DNA of 19,990 bases from Pseudomonadota bacterium (lineage in GTDB: Bacteria; Pseudomonadota; Alphaproteobacteria; Rhizobiales; Devosiaceae), in assembly GCA_023433775.1 (NCBI GenBank), contig JAEYTY010000018.1, positions 1 through 19,990 of the forward strand. The letters run 5' to 3'. Positions 6,840 through 14,284 of this stretch are shown piece by piece. Every line of letters begins with the position of its first letter. Position 1 is the stretch's first letter. The position numbers were made by a program, and so were the translations under genes. The notes beneath the pieces were generated by a model, which saw only the letters and a list, made by a program, of their open reading frames with translations, was not told the origin of the DNA and did no database searches.

Positions 6840-8864
6840 ATGCCCGAATTGCTGCTTGAACTCTTCTCCGAGGAAATTCCCGCCCGCTTCCAGCGGCGCG
6901 CGGCCGAGGACCTGAAGAAGGCCGTGACCAATGCGCTGGTCGATGCCGGGCTGGTCTATGAGGGCGCGCGCGCCTTCGCGACGCCACGGCGTCTGGCGCT
7001 GACTGTCGCGGGCCTGCCTGCACGCTCGCCGGACACGCGCGAAGAAAAGAAGGGCCCGAAAGTGGGCGCGCCGCAGCCGGCGATTGACGGATTTTTGCGT
7101 GCCGCAGGCCTCGCCTCGATTGATCAGGCCAAGGTAGAAAGCGACCCGAAAAAGGGTGACTTCTATGTGGCGCTGATCGAAAAGCCGGGTGCTGAGGCAG
7201 TTAAGCTGCTGTCTGCCATCCTGCCAAAGGTCCTGGCCGAATTTCCATGGGCCAAATCGATGCGCTGGGGATCGGGCAGTTTCAACTGGGTCCGCCCGCT
7301 CCGCGCCATCACCGCCACCTTTGGCAGCGAGAACGACGAACCGATTGTCGTGCCCTTCGCCACCAACGATATTGCTTCGGGCCAGACCACGTTCGGTCAC
7401 CGCTTCCTCTCGCCAGACGCGATCAAGGTGAAGCGGTTTGATGATTATGTGACGGCGCTGGAGCGCGCCAAGGTCGTGCTCGATATCGACCGCCGCAAGG
7501 ACATTATCCGCGCCGACGCAGACCAACTGGCCTTTGCGCAGGGGCTGAGCGTCATCCACGACGAAGGCCTGCTCGAAGAAGTCGCCGGGCTGGTCGAATG
7601 GCCCGTGGTGATGATGGGGTCGTTCGATCCCGAATTCCTCAAGCTGCCTGAGGAAGTGATCATCGCCACCATCCGCGCCAATCAGAAATGCTTCTGCCTG
7701 CGCGACGCATCGGGCAAGCTGGCGCCGAACTTTATCATCACCGCAAACACAGTTTCCGCTGATGGCGGCACGGTGGTTGTCGGCGGCAATGAGCGCGTTA
7801 TCCGCGCACGGCTCAGCGATGCGGCGTTCTTTTATCAGGGCGATCTTGCCGTGCCGCTCGAGCATGGCCTGCCCAAGCTCGAAGACACAGTTTTCCACGC
7901 CAAGCTCGGCAGCCAGTTCGCTCGCGTCGAGCGGCTGGTCAAGCTTGCTGGTGAAATCGCGCCGCTGGTTGGCGCCGACCCGGAGCGCGCCAAGCGTGCC
8001 GCCATGCTGGCCAAGGCCGATCTCACCACAGGCATGGTCGGTGAGTTCCCCGAACTACAGGGCCTGATGGGTCGCTACTATGCTGCTGCGCAAGGCGAGC
8101 CGGCGGACATCGCGACGGCGATGGAAATGCACTACAAGCCGCTTGGGCCATCGGACAAAGTTCCGACCGAGCCGGTGTCGATTGCCGTGGCGCTGGCCGA
8201 CAAGCTGGATCTGCTGACCGGGTTCTGGGCCATTGACGAGAAGCCGACGGGCTCCCGCGATCCCTTCGCGCTGCGTCGTGCGGCGCTGGGCGTGATCCGG
8301 ATTATTTCCGAGAATGGGCTGAAATTCCCGCTCAATGTCGAGCCAGACCTGCTGGCCTTCTTCCATGATCGCCTGAAGGTCACGCTGCGCGAGGCCGGTG
8401 CGCGGCATGATCTGGTCGATGCTGTCATCTCGGCCGACAGCAATGACATCCTGCAGATCACCCAGCGCGCGGAAGCGCTGTCGAGCCTCCTGGCGACCGA
8501 CGATGGCGCCAATCTGCTTTCCGGCTACAAGCGCGCCGCCAATATTCTCTCTGCCGAGGAGAAGAAGGATGGCAGGGCCTATGCTGGTTCTGTTGACCGG
8601 GCAGCACTGCGCCTCCCCGAAGAGAGCGCACTGGCTGATGCCGTGGAAAGGGTGAGCAAGGATGTGGCAGCCAAGGTGGCCGCTGACGGCTACAAGGCCG
8701 CCATGGCTTCGCTGGCGACGCTGCGCGGGCCGGTCGACGCCTTCTTCACCGCTGTGCTGGTGAATGATGCCGATCCTGCCGTGCGCGCCAATCGCCTGAA
8801 CCTGCTGGCGCGGCTGCGCGATACCATGCATCTGGTGGCGGACTTCTCCAAGGTCGCCGGGTAA
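6840..8864 (+). CDS. glyS: Glycine--tRNA ligase beta subunit
   Basis: A 674-residue beta chain of tetrameric glycyl-tRNA synthetase, close to the usual length of 680-690. It recognises tRNA(Gly) and is needed for aminoacylation together with GlyQ. Family signatures run through it: PELLLELFSEEIPARFQRRA at the N-terminus, PKLEDTVFHAKLGSQFARVERL, KADLTTGMVGEFPELQGLMGRYYA (in the HD-like core), GSRDPFALRRAALGVIRI, and an anticodon-binding-type C-terminal region with VDAFFTAVLVNDADPAVRANRLNLL. ATG 6840 is preferred to an in-frame TTG at 6831 because the conserved protein begins at MPELLLELF. No good ribosome binding site precedes it, which is unusual for a highly expressed gene. The DUF808 gene follows after 15 bp on the same strand and is probably co-transcribed. 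Confidence 0.97.
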   Translation: MPELLLELFSEEIPARFQRRAAEDLKKAVTNALVDAGLVYEGARAFATPRRLALTVAGLPARSPDTREEKKGPKVGAPQPAIDGFLRAAGLASIDQAKVESDPKKGDFYVALIEKPGAEAVKLLSAILPKVLAEFPWAKSMRWGSGSFNWVRPLRAITATFGSENDEPIVVPFATNDIASGQTTFGHRFLSPDAIKVKRFDDYVTALERAKVVLDIDRRKDIIRADADQLAFAQGLSVIHDEGLLEEVAGLVEWPVVMMGSFDPEFLKLPEEVIIATIRANQKCFCLRDASGKLAPNFIITANTVSADGGTVVVGGNERVIRARLSDAAFFYQGDLAVPLEHGLPKLEDTVFHAKLGSQFARVERLVKLAGEIAPLVGADPERAKRAAMLAKADLTTGMVGEFPELQGLMGRYYAAAQGEPADIATAMEMHYKPLGPSDKVPTEPVSIAVALADKLDLLTGFWAIDEKPTGSRDPFALRRAALGVIRIISENGLKFPLNVEPDLLAFFHDRLKVTLREAGARHDLVDAVISADSNDILQITQRAEALSSLLATDDGANLLSGYKRAANILSAEEKKDGRAYAGSVDRAALRLPEESALADAVERVSKDVAAKVAADGYKAAMASLATLRGPVDAFFTAVLVNDADPAVRANRLNLLARLRDTMHLVADFSKVAG

Positions 8865-8879
8865 CAGGGGAGGCCGGAG

Positions 8880-9872
8880 ATGAGTGTCGGCCTTCTCGCT
8901 TTGCTGGACGATGTGGCGGGCCTCGCCAAGGTCGCTGCCGCCTCTATTGATGACATTGCCGGTCAGGCGACCAAGGCGGGCATCAAGGCTGCCGGGGCCG
9001 TGGTGGACGATGCGGCGGTGACGCCGCGCTATGTCGACGGGTTCACCGCCGATCGCGAATTGCCGATTGTCGGGCGCATCGCCTGGGGCTCGGTGCGCAA
9101 CAAGCTGCTGTTCCTGCTACCGGCGGCGCTGATACTCAGCCTTGTTGCGCCATGGATCATCACCCCCATCCTCATGCTGGGCGGCGCCTATCTCTGTTAT
9201 GAGGGCGCCGAAAAGGTGTTCCACGCGCTGATGCCGCATGAGGCCGAGGGCCATGAGGCGGGGCTGGAGCCTGCTGCACTCGACCCGAAAAGCGAAGAAG
9301 ACATGCGCGTCGCGGGCGCCATCAAGACCGATTTCATCCTCTCGGCCGAGATCATGACCATCTCGCTGGCCGCTATTGAGGTGGACAATTTCTGGACCCG
9401 CGCGGCCATTCTCGCGCTGGTCGGTGTCGGCATCACGGCGCTGGTCTATGGCGCGGTGGCGCTATTGGTGAAGGCCGATGATTTTGGCGTTCTGCTCGCT
9501 CGCAAGGGGCATCTGGGCTTTACGCGCGCCTTCGGGCGCTGGCTCGTGCGGGCCATGCCGGTCTTCATGCAGGCGCTTGGCGTGGTCGGCACGGCGGCGA
9601 TGATCTGGGTGGGCGGCGGCATCCTGCTGCATGGTCTGGCCGGCTTCGGCCTTGTCGCGCCGGAGCACTGGATCGAGCAGGCTGCGGAATGGGCCGCTCA
9701 TGCACTTCCGGCCATCGCCGGTTTCGCCGGTTGGGCGATAACAGCCTTCATCGATGGCATTTTCGGGCTGCTATTCGGGCTCGTGTTGATCCCGGTCGCG
9801 GGATATGCAGTCGCGCCGCTGTGGCGTGCCATCAAGAAGCTGTTGCCGCGCCGGCCTAAAACGGCGGGCTGA
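8880..9872 (+). CDS. DUF808 family inner membrane protein (YedI-like)
   Basis: A 330-residue multi-pass membrane protein. The N-terminus MSVGLLALLDDVAGLAKVAAASIDD and the following KAGIKAAGAVVDDAAVTPRYV, RELPIVGRIAWGSVRNKLL and LCYEGAEKV are hallmarks of DUF808, known in E. coli as YedI. Hydrophobic segments lie at about residues 77-105, 172-197, 220-255 and 275-312. Function is unknown; the family is sometimes suggested to be a transporter. ATG 8880 follows a purine-rich GGGGAGG (8867-8873), 15 bp after glyS. The 3' end overlaps the convergent rnhA gene by 17 bp (9856-9872), so its transcript necessarily runs antisense to the rnhA 3' end. Confidence 0.9.
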   Translation: MSVGLLALLDDVAGLAKVAAASIDDIAGQATKAGIKAAGAVVDDAAVTPRYVDGFTADRELPIVGRIAWGSVRNKLLFLLPAALILSLVAPWIITPILMLGGAYLCYEGAEKVFHALMPHEAEGHEAGLEPAALDPKSEEDMRVAGAIKTDFILSAEIMTISLAAIEVDNFWTRAAILALVGVGITALVYGAVALLVKADDFGVLLARKGHLGFTRAFGRWLVRAMPVFMQALGVVGTAAMIWVGGGILLHGLAGFGLVAPEHWIEQAAEWAAHALPAIAGFAGWAITAFIDGIFGLLFGLVLIPVAGYAVAPLWRAIKKLLPRRPKTAG

Positions 9873-10326
9873 AGCTTTCGACCTTTTTGGCCTTGAACGG
9901 CGCCATGCCTTCGCGAGCGAGCTCGTCGGCGCGTTCGTTCAGCTCGTCGCCGGCATGACCCTTGACCCAGTGCCACTGGATCTGGTGCCGTTTGGTGGCC
10001 TCATCCAGCGCCTGCCAGAGTTCTACATTCTTGACCGGCTTCTTGTCGGCGGTCTTCCAGCCATTGCGCTTCCAGCCGTGTATCCAGCTCTGGACGCCGT
10101 TTTTCACATATTGGCTGTCGGTGTGCAGGTCGACCGGGCAGGGGCGCGACAGGGCATTGAGCGCCTCTATGGCGGCGGTCAGCTCCATGCGGTTATTGGT
10201 GGTCTGCGCCTCTCCGCCCTTGAGCTCCTTGCGGTGCTGGCCAAACTGCAGAATGGCACCCCAGCCACCAGGGCCGGGATTGCCCGAACAGGCGCCATCC
10301 GTATGGATGGTGACGCGGTCAGTCAT
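9856..10326 (-). CDS. rnhA: Ribonuclease HI
   Basis: A 156-residue RNase HI that degrades the RNA strand of RNA-DNA hybrids during replication and R-loop removal. All catalytic residues sit at the same numbers as in E. coli: Asp10 (HTDGACSGNPGPGG), Glu48 (NNRMELTA), Asp70 (TDSQYV), His124 (WVKGHAG) and Asp134 (ERADELA). The basic handle (WIHGWKRNGWKTADKKPVKN) is present. The frame is open back to 10545, but ATG 10326 is where homology begins. The start overlaps the end of the GNAT gene by 8 bp and there is no strong ribosome binding site, so translation is probably coupled. It is the last gene of the leftward ispH-GNAT-rnhA set and overlaps DUF808 at its 3' end. Confidence 0.97.
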   Translation of the reverse strand: MTDRVTIHTDGACSGNPGPGGWGAILQFGQHRKELKGGEAQTTNNRMELTAAIEALNALSRPCPVDLHTDSQYVKNGVQSWIHGWKRNGWKTADKKPVKNVELWQALDEATKRHQIQWHWVKGHAGDELNERADELAREGMAPFKAKKVESFSPPF

Positions 10327-10846
10327 TGGCCGGCCGGCGGAGGATGTGGAATTGGCAGGTGATGCCGATATGGTCCTGCGCGACATGGGTTTTTTCCATG
10401 CCGATTTTGCCGAGGACCGCGAGGGAGGGCGCGTTGCGGATATCGGCCATGCCGATGAAGTGATCGCCCCTGTCACCGGCAAAGAACCAGTCGCGTAACC
10501 CCGCCGCCGCTTCCTTGGCATAACCCGCTCCATGATAATCTTCAAAGAGCGCGTAGCCTATTTCAGGCTCACCGGTGGGGGGATAAATGCCAAAGCCGGC
10601 CCGGCCAATAAAGGCGCCATCGCTTTTGCGGCGGAGGCGCAGCTTGCCGAGCTGGCGCGTTTCGAACAGTTCAATCCAGAGCGCGACGGCCGTCTCGGCC
10701 TGCTCCCGTGTCCAGGGCGCACCGCTGACTGTAAGGTAGCGCGAGACATTGGGATTGCCGTGCAGTGCGACTAGGTCGTCGACCTGATCCATGCGCCAGC
10801 CAGAGAGGATCAGGCGGTCGGTTTCAAAAAGGTCTAGTTCGCTCAT
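10319..10846 (-). CDS. GNAT family N-acetyltransferase (RimJ/RimL-like)
   Basis: A 175-residue acetyltransferase of the GCN5-related superfamily, RimJ/RimL branch, which moves the acetyl group of acetyl-CoA to an amine. The N-terminal strand ETDRLILSGWRMDQVDDL is typical. The acetyl-CoA pyrophosphate loop is seen as YHGAGYAKEAA, preceded by PEIGYALFEDY. The pattern NAPSLAVLGKIGMEKT near residue 140-152 is the usual motif B (N-x-x-S-x-x-V-x-x-K-x-G). The substrate cannot be predicted; ribosomal protein N-termini, small amines or toxins are all possible. It overlaps ispH by 4 nt (ATGA at 10846-10843) and rnhA by 8 nt, so it is translated as part of one operon. Confidence 0.9.
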   Translation of the reverse strand: MSELDLFETDRLILSGWRMDQVDDLVALHGNPNVSRYLTVSGAPWTREQAETAVALWIELFETRQLGKLRLRRKSDGAFIGRAGFGIYPPTGEPEIGYALFEDYHGAGYAKEAAAGLRDWFFAGDRGDHFIGMADIRNAPSLAVLGKIGMEKTHVAQDHIGITCQFHILRRPAND

Positions 10847-11814
10847 CGTGCAGAATTTGTCTCGAGGTCACGCAGGACGCGGGGGATGTTGAAGGCGATA
10901 TTCTCTTCCGCCGTGGTCTTGGTTTCGACCTTCACGTCATAGCGCGCAGCAAAGGCGTCGATAACCTCTTCGACAAGACTCTCGGGCGCCGAGGCACCGG
11001 CGCTGACGCCCAGCGAAGTGATATTGCCATAGATCGACCAGTTAATGTCGCTGGCGCGATCAACCAGCGTGGCAACGCGGCAGCCGGAGCGCAGGGCCAC
11101 TTCGACCAGGCGCTGCGAATTGGATGAGTGGGGCGAGCCGACAACAATCATCGCATCGACCAGTGGGGCCACGGCCTTGATGGATTCCTGCCGATTGGTC
11201 GTGGCGTAGCAGATGTCTTCCTTGTGCGGGCCGTTAATCGCGGGGAAGCGGGCCTTCAGCGCCCCGATGATCTCGCGGGTGTCATCGACCGAGAGGGTAG
11301 TCTGGGTGACAAAGGCCAGGGTTTCAGGATTTTTGGGCGTAAAGCTTTGGGCGTCAGCGACCGTCTCGATCAGGGTCACCGCGCCGGGGGGCAATTGCCC
11401 CATTGTGCCGATGACTTCGGGATGGCCGGCATGGCCGATGAGCACGATTTCGTGACCTTCCTCCAAATGGCGCGAGGCTTCGACATGCACCTTGCTGACG
11501 AGCGGGCAGGTGGCGTCGAGGAAGAACATGTTGCGCGCCTTTGCGTCCGCCGGCACGCTCTTGGGTACGCCATGCGCCGAAAACACCACAGGCGCCTCGG
11601 TCTCTGGGATTTCTTCCAGTTCCTCGACAAAGACGGCGCCCTTGGCCTTGAGGCCTTCAACGACATATTTGTTGTGAACGATGGCGTGGCGCACATAAAC
11701 CGGGGCGCCATATTTCTGCAGCGCCAGTTCCACAATCTGGATGGCGCGATCCACGCCAGCGCAAAATCCGCGGGGGGCGCAGAGCAGAATGTCGAGTTGT
11801 TGCCGCTTTTCCAT
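10843..11814 (-). CDS. ispH: 4-hydroxy-3-methylbut-2-enyl diphosphate reductase
   Basis: A 323-residue IspH (LytB), the last MEP pathway enzyme. It reduces HMBPP to isopentenyl and dimethylallyl diphosphates using a [4Fe-4S] cluster. The three cluster cysteines are Cys18 (PRGFCAGVDRA), Cys103 (DATCPLVSKVH) and Cys202 (DICYATTNRQ). The substrate-binding histidines are His47 (AIVHNKYVV), His81 (SAHGVP) and the second His of GHAGHPE, with its catalytic Glu. The pattern GSPHSSNSQRL is also conserved. ATG 11814 has no recognisable ribosome binding site. A CTTGAC element at suitable distance would start the transcript almost at the ATG (see the promoter entry), so it may be leaderless. It heads the ispH-GNAT-rnhA operon and is divergent from the PPDK-like gene. 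Confidence 0.97.
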   Translation of the reverse strand: MEKRQQLDILLCAPRGFCAGVDRAIQIVELALQKYGAPVYVRHAIVHNKYVVEGLKAKGAVFVEELEEIPETEAPVVFSAHGVPKSVPADAKARNMFFLDATCPLVSKVHVEASRHLEEGHEIVLIGHAGHPEVIGTMGQLPPGAVTLIETVADAQSFTPKNPETLAFVTQTTLSVDDTREIIGALKARFPAINGPHKEDICYATTNRQESIKAVAPLVDAMIVVGSPHSSNSQRLVEVALRSGCRVATLVDRASDINWSIYGNITSLGVSAGASAPESLVEEVIDAFAARYDVKVETKTTAEENIAFNIPRVLRDLETNSAR

Positions 11815-11821
11815 AGCAGAT

Positions 11822-11851
11822 CAGATGCTTTCCGCGTCCCGGCAAGTCAAG
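11822..11851 (-). promoter_or_regulatory. Candidate ispH promoter with CTTGAC -35
   Basis: On the minus strand CTTGACTTGCCG (11851-11840) contains TTGACT as a -35 box. A 17-nt spacer leads to CATCTG (11827-11822), a poor -10. Transcription would then start within 1-2 nt of the ispH ATG, which agrees with the missing ribosome binding site. The same 12-mer occurs at 4227-4216 upstream of the other leftward gene in a divergent pair. The weak -10 keeps confidence low. Confidence 0.35.
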
Positions 11852-11930
11852 TGCTGTTGCAGCCGACGTGGGGCACGGGCAATATGCCTTTGTGGTGGTG
11901 GGGACGTGTTCAGTGAGTTTGGCGCAGGAA

Positions 11931-14201
11931 ATGTTTGCGATTGCCCCGGCGATGGGGAAGGCGAACCTGAGCGCTGCCCAGCTCAAATTGCTGACAGGCA
12001 AGGCGCGCTGGATCTTCCGCGTCGGGGAAGCGGGTTTTCCCACCATTCCCACGATCGCCATTACCCGCGCCGCCTGGGAGGAACTGCAGGCCGAGCGTAG
12101 CCAGCATGACACCAGGCTGCGTAACCACTGGGTGGCGTGCCTGTTCAAGCTAGTTGGTAGCGATGCCAATCCGCCCATGCTGGTGGTGCGCACCTCCGCC
12201 GGAAGCCACAATGGCGGGTTGGCACCGGCACGCATCGGCATTCCCGCACCCTCGGCGCCCGAGGATTCGGTCGATCCCGGCCGGCCACTGGCGCGCGCCA
12301 TAAAGCAGGCATTTGAAAGCTACGGCTTTGCGCCCAAGAGCTGGAGCAGTCCCCGACAGGATGATGATCGCGCCCGCCAGATTGTGCTGGTGCAGGCTTT
12401 GGCCGATGGCGAGATCGAACAATTCCTCACCCGCAATGCCACGACAGGCGCGATGGGACCGGCGCCGCTGAATGGCAGCCCGCTGCCGCGCCTGCCCGAG
12501 TCGGTTGAAGCTCTGATTTCCCTGCTCGACGCCAAGGCCGGCCGGCACATGGCGTGTCTGGTGGCCATCGAACGGGGCAGGGTGCAGTTCCTGTCGGCAC
12601 GGCCAATTCAGGCCACCGCCAGCGCCGATCTCGAAGCGGCGGTGGATCGGGTCAAGCGCAAGGTCTGGACCCCGCACAACGCCGTGACCCGTGTTGACCC
12701 CAACCGGCTGGTGCAGGTGCTGCATCCCCGGTTGAAATCGGCGGATGATGTCATCCCCATTGCCATGGGCCTCGGTGTTTCGCCGGGTGCGGCCAGCGGC
12801 ATCATTACATTCAGCGCCGAAGACGCGGCGCGGCTGCGCGCCCGCGGCAAGCATTGCATTCTTGTGGTCAATGAAACCGGCCCCGCCGATATCGAGGGCA
12901 TGAGAGCCGCAACCGGAATTTTGACGGCGCGCGGCGGCATGACCAGCCATGCCGGCGTTATCGCCCGTATTACCGGCAAGCCATGCGTCGCCGGTGTGCG
13001 CACGCTATCGGTCGATATGACCGAAATGGTCTGCCGCATTGGCGACCGCGAGTTCCGCCCTGGTGACAGGCTGACCATCGACGGCAATGACGGGGCCGTC
13101 TATCTCGGCACCCTGCCGCTGGCACAGCCGCAGATTGGCGGGGCCATCGGCACTTTGCTGGGCTGGTCAGACGCGTCCCGCTCCATTGCCGTGCGCACCA
13201 ATGTTGAGACGGTGGAATCGGCGGCGACCGCGCTCAGCTTCGGTGCCGAAGGCATTGGCCTCGCGCGGTCAGAGCACATGTTCTTTTCGCCCGAGCGCAT
13301 GGTGGCGCTGCGGCGCGTGATCCTCTCGGAGGATGAAGAGGCACGCAGCCGGGCGATCAATGGGTTGGTAGATTTCCAGACCGGCGACTATTCAGCGCTG
13401 TTCTCTGCCATGAAGGGTCTGCCGGTGACAGTGCGGCTCTTTGATCCGCCGCTGCACGAATTCCTGCCGCGAAGCGAAGAGGAAATTCAGGAAACCGCGG
13501 CTTCGCTTGGCCTGGCCGTGAGGGCCTTGCGGTTGCGGCTGGACCGGATTGCCGAGGTGAACCCGATGCTGGGTCATCGCGGGGTGCGGCTGGCGATCAC
13601 CTATCCCGAGATTCTGCAAATGCAGATGCAGGCCGTGCTCGCGGGAGCCCGGGCCGCAAGTGAAAGCCAGAACGAACCGGTCAGCGTTGAGGTCATGGTC
13701 CCCTTCGTCTCGACCGCCAGCGAAGTTGGCTGGGTGCGCGACCGCGTGATGAACATGGTCAACAATTCCGGGCTGCTGCGCTCGGAGCGGGTAAAATTTT
13801 CATTTGGCACCATGATTGAATTGCCCCGCGCCTGCCTGAGGGCCGGTGAAATTTCCAGCATGGTGGATTTCATTTCCTTCGGGACCAATGACCTCACACA
13901 GACCACGTTCGGCATTTCGCGCGACGACGCGCCGACCTTCCTTGCCGCCTATCATCGAAAAGGCATTTACGAGCGCGATCCCTTTGTCACCATTGACGAA
14001 AAGGGCGTCGGCGAACTCATCGCCATCGCCATCGAACGGGGGCGCGCGGCCAATCCCGGACTCAAGATCGGCATTTGCGGTGAACATGCCGGCGACCCGG
14101 CTTCGCTGGGCTTTTTCCTGGGCCTTGGTGTCGATTATGTCAGTTGCTCACCCTATCGTGTACCGGTCGCACGACTGACCCTGGCGCAAGCTTCGGGTTA
14201 A
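11931..14201 (+). CDS. Pyruvate phosphate dikinase-like PEP-utilising protein with degenerate, shortened ATP-binding domain
   Basis: About 756 residues, against roughly 870 for PPDK. The N-terminal ATP-grasp-like part (1-225) is short; it keeps Lys24 (LLTGK) and Arg87 (VVRTSAG). Against recalled C. symbiosum PPDK numbering, Asp321, Glu323 and Gln335 are replaced by Ala208, Leu210 and Ser222, while Arg337 is Arg224. The swivel domain carries the phospho-histidine His340 (ARGGMTSHAGVIAR). The PEP/pyruvate TIM barrel is intact: Arg446 (LARSEHMFF), Arg502 (VRLFDPPLHEFLP), Glu630 (GTMIELPRA), Asn653 (SFGTNDLTQ) and catalytic Cys716 (CGEHAGDP). A PEP-to-His half reaction therefore looks possible, but an ATP half reaction does not. 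The start is uncertain: ATG 11931 is the first ATG, GTG 11913 has a weak GGTGGGG upstream, and the frame is open to GTG 11868. It is divergent from ispH. Confidence 0.85.
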   Translation: MFAIAPAMGKANLSAAQLKLLTGKARWIFRVGEAGFPTIPTIAITRAAWEELQAERSQHDTRLRNHWVACLFKLVGSDANPPMLVVRTSAGSHNGGLAPARIGIPAPSAPEDSVDPGRPLARAIKQAFESYGFAPKSWSSPRQDDDRARQIVLVQALADGEIEQFLTRNATTGAMGPAPLNGSPLPRLPESVEALISLLDAKAGRHMACLVAIERGRVQFLSARPIQATASADLEAAVDRVKRKVWTPHNAVTRVDPNRLVQVLHPRLKSADDVIPIAMGLGVSPGAASGIITFSAEDAARLRARGKHCILVVNETGPADIEGMRAATGILTARGGMTSHAGVIARITGKPCVAGVRTLSVDMTEMVCRIGDREFRPGDRLTIDGNDGAVYLGTLPLAQPQIGGAIGTLLGWSDASRSIAVRTNVETVESAATALSFGAEGIGLARSEHMFFSPERMVALRRVILSEDEEARSRAINGLVDFQTGDYSALFSAMKGLPVTVRLFDPPLHEFLPRSEEEIQETAASLGLAVRALRLRLDRIAEVNPMLGHRGVRLAITYPEILQMQMQAVLAGARAASESQNEPVSVEVMVPFVSTASEVGWVRDRVMNMVNNSGLLRSERVKFSFGTMIELPRACLRAGEISSMVDFISFGTNDLTQTTFGISRDDAPTFLAAYHRKGIYERDPFVTIDEKGVGELIAIAIERGRAANPGLKIGICGEHAGDPASLGFFLGLGVDYVSCSPYRVPVARLTLAQASG

Positions 14202-14215
14202 AATGTCACCGACCA

Positions 14216-14232
14216 TACCCATATAATGGGTA
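14216..14232 (+). promoter_or_regulatory. Palindrome containing a consensus -10 (TATAAT)
   Basis: TACCCAT (14216-14222) and ATGGGTA (14226-14232) form a perfect 7-bp inverted repeat with a 3-bp centre. The centre overlaps TATAAT at 14222-14227, an exact sigma-70 -10. No good -35 is seen 17 bp upstream. The site lies 15 bp after the PPDK-like stop and about 57 bp before the next gene's start, so it could be a promoter with a built-in operator, or a terminator-type hairpin for the upstream gene. Confidence 0.4.
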
Positions 14233-14241
14233 ATGTTGGAG

Positions 14242-14259
14242 CCGGCGCGAGAACGCCGG
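14242..14259 (+). other. 5'-leader hairpin upstream of the VasI-like gene
   Basis: CCGGCG (14242-14247) pairs with CGCCGG (14254-14259) around a CGAGAA loop. If transcription starts about 7 nt after the TATAAT at 14222-14227, this stem would sit at the very 5' end of the mRNA, a position that often stabilises transcripts. It lies upstream of the ribosome binding site and would not hide it. Confidence 0.3.
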
Positions 14260-14284
14260 ACACAAGGGAAGGGGTTCTGCCTCA

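Noticed and set aside
6807..7898. 363-codon leftward ORF opposite glyS
   Set aside because: The opposite strand encodes unmistakable glycyl-tRNA synthetase beta; the antisense translation shows no domain.
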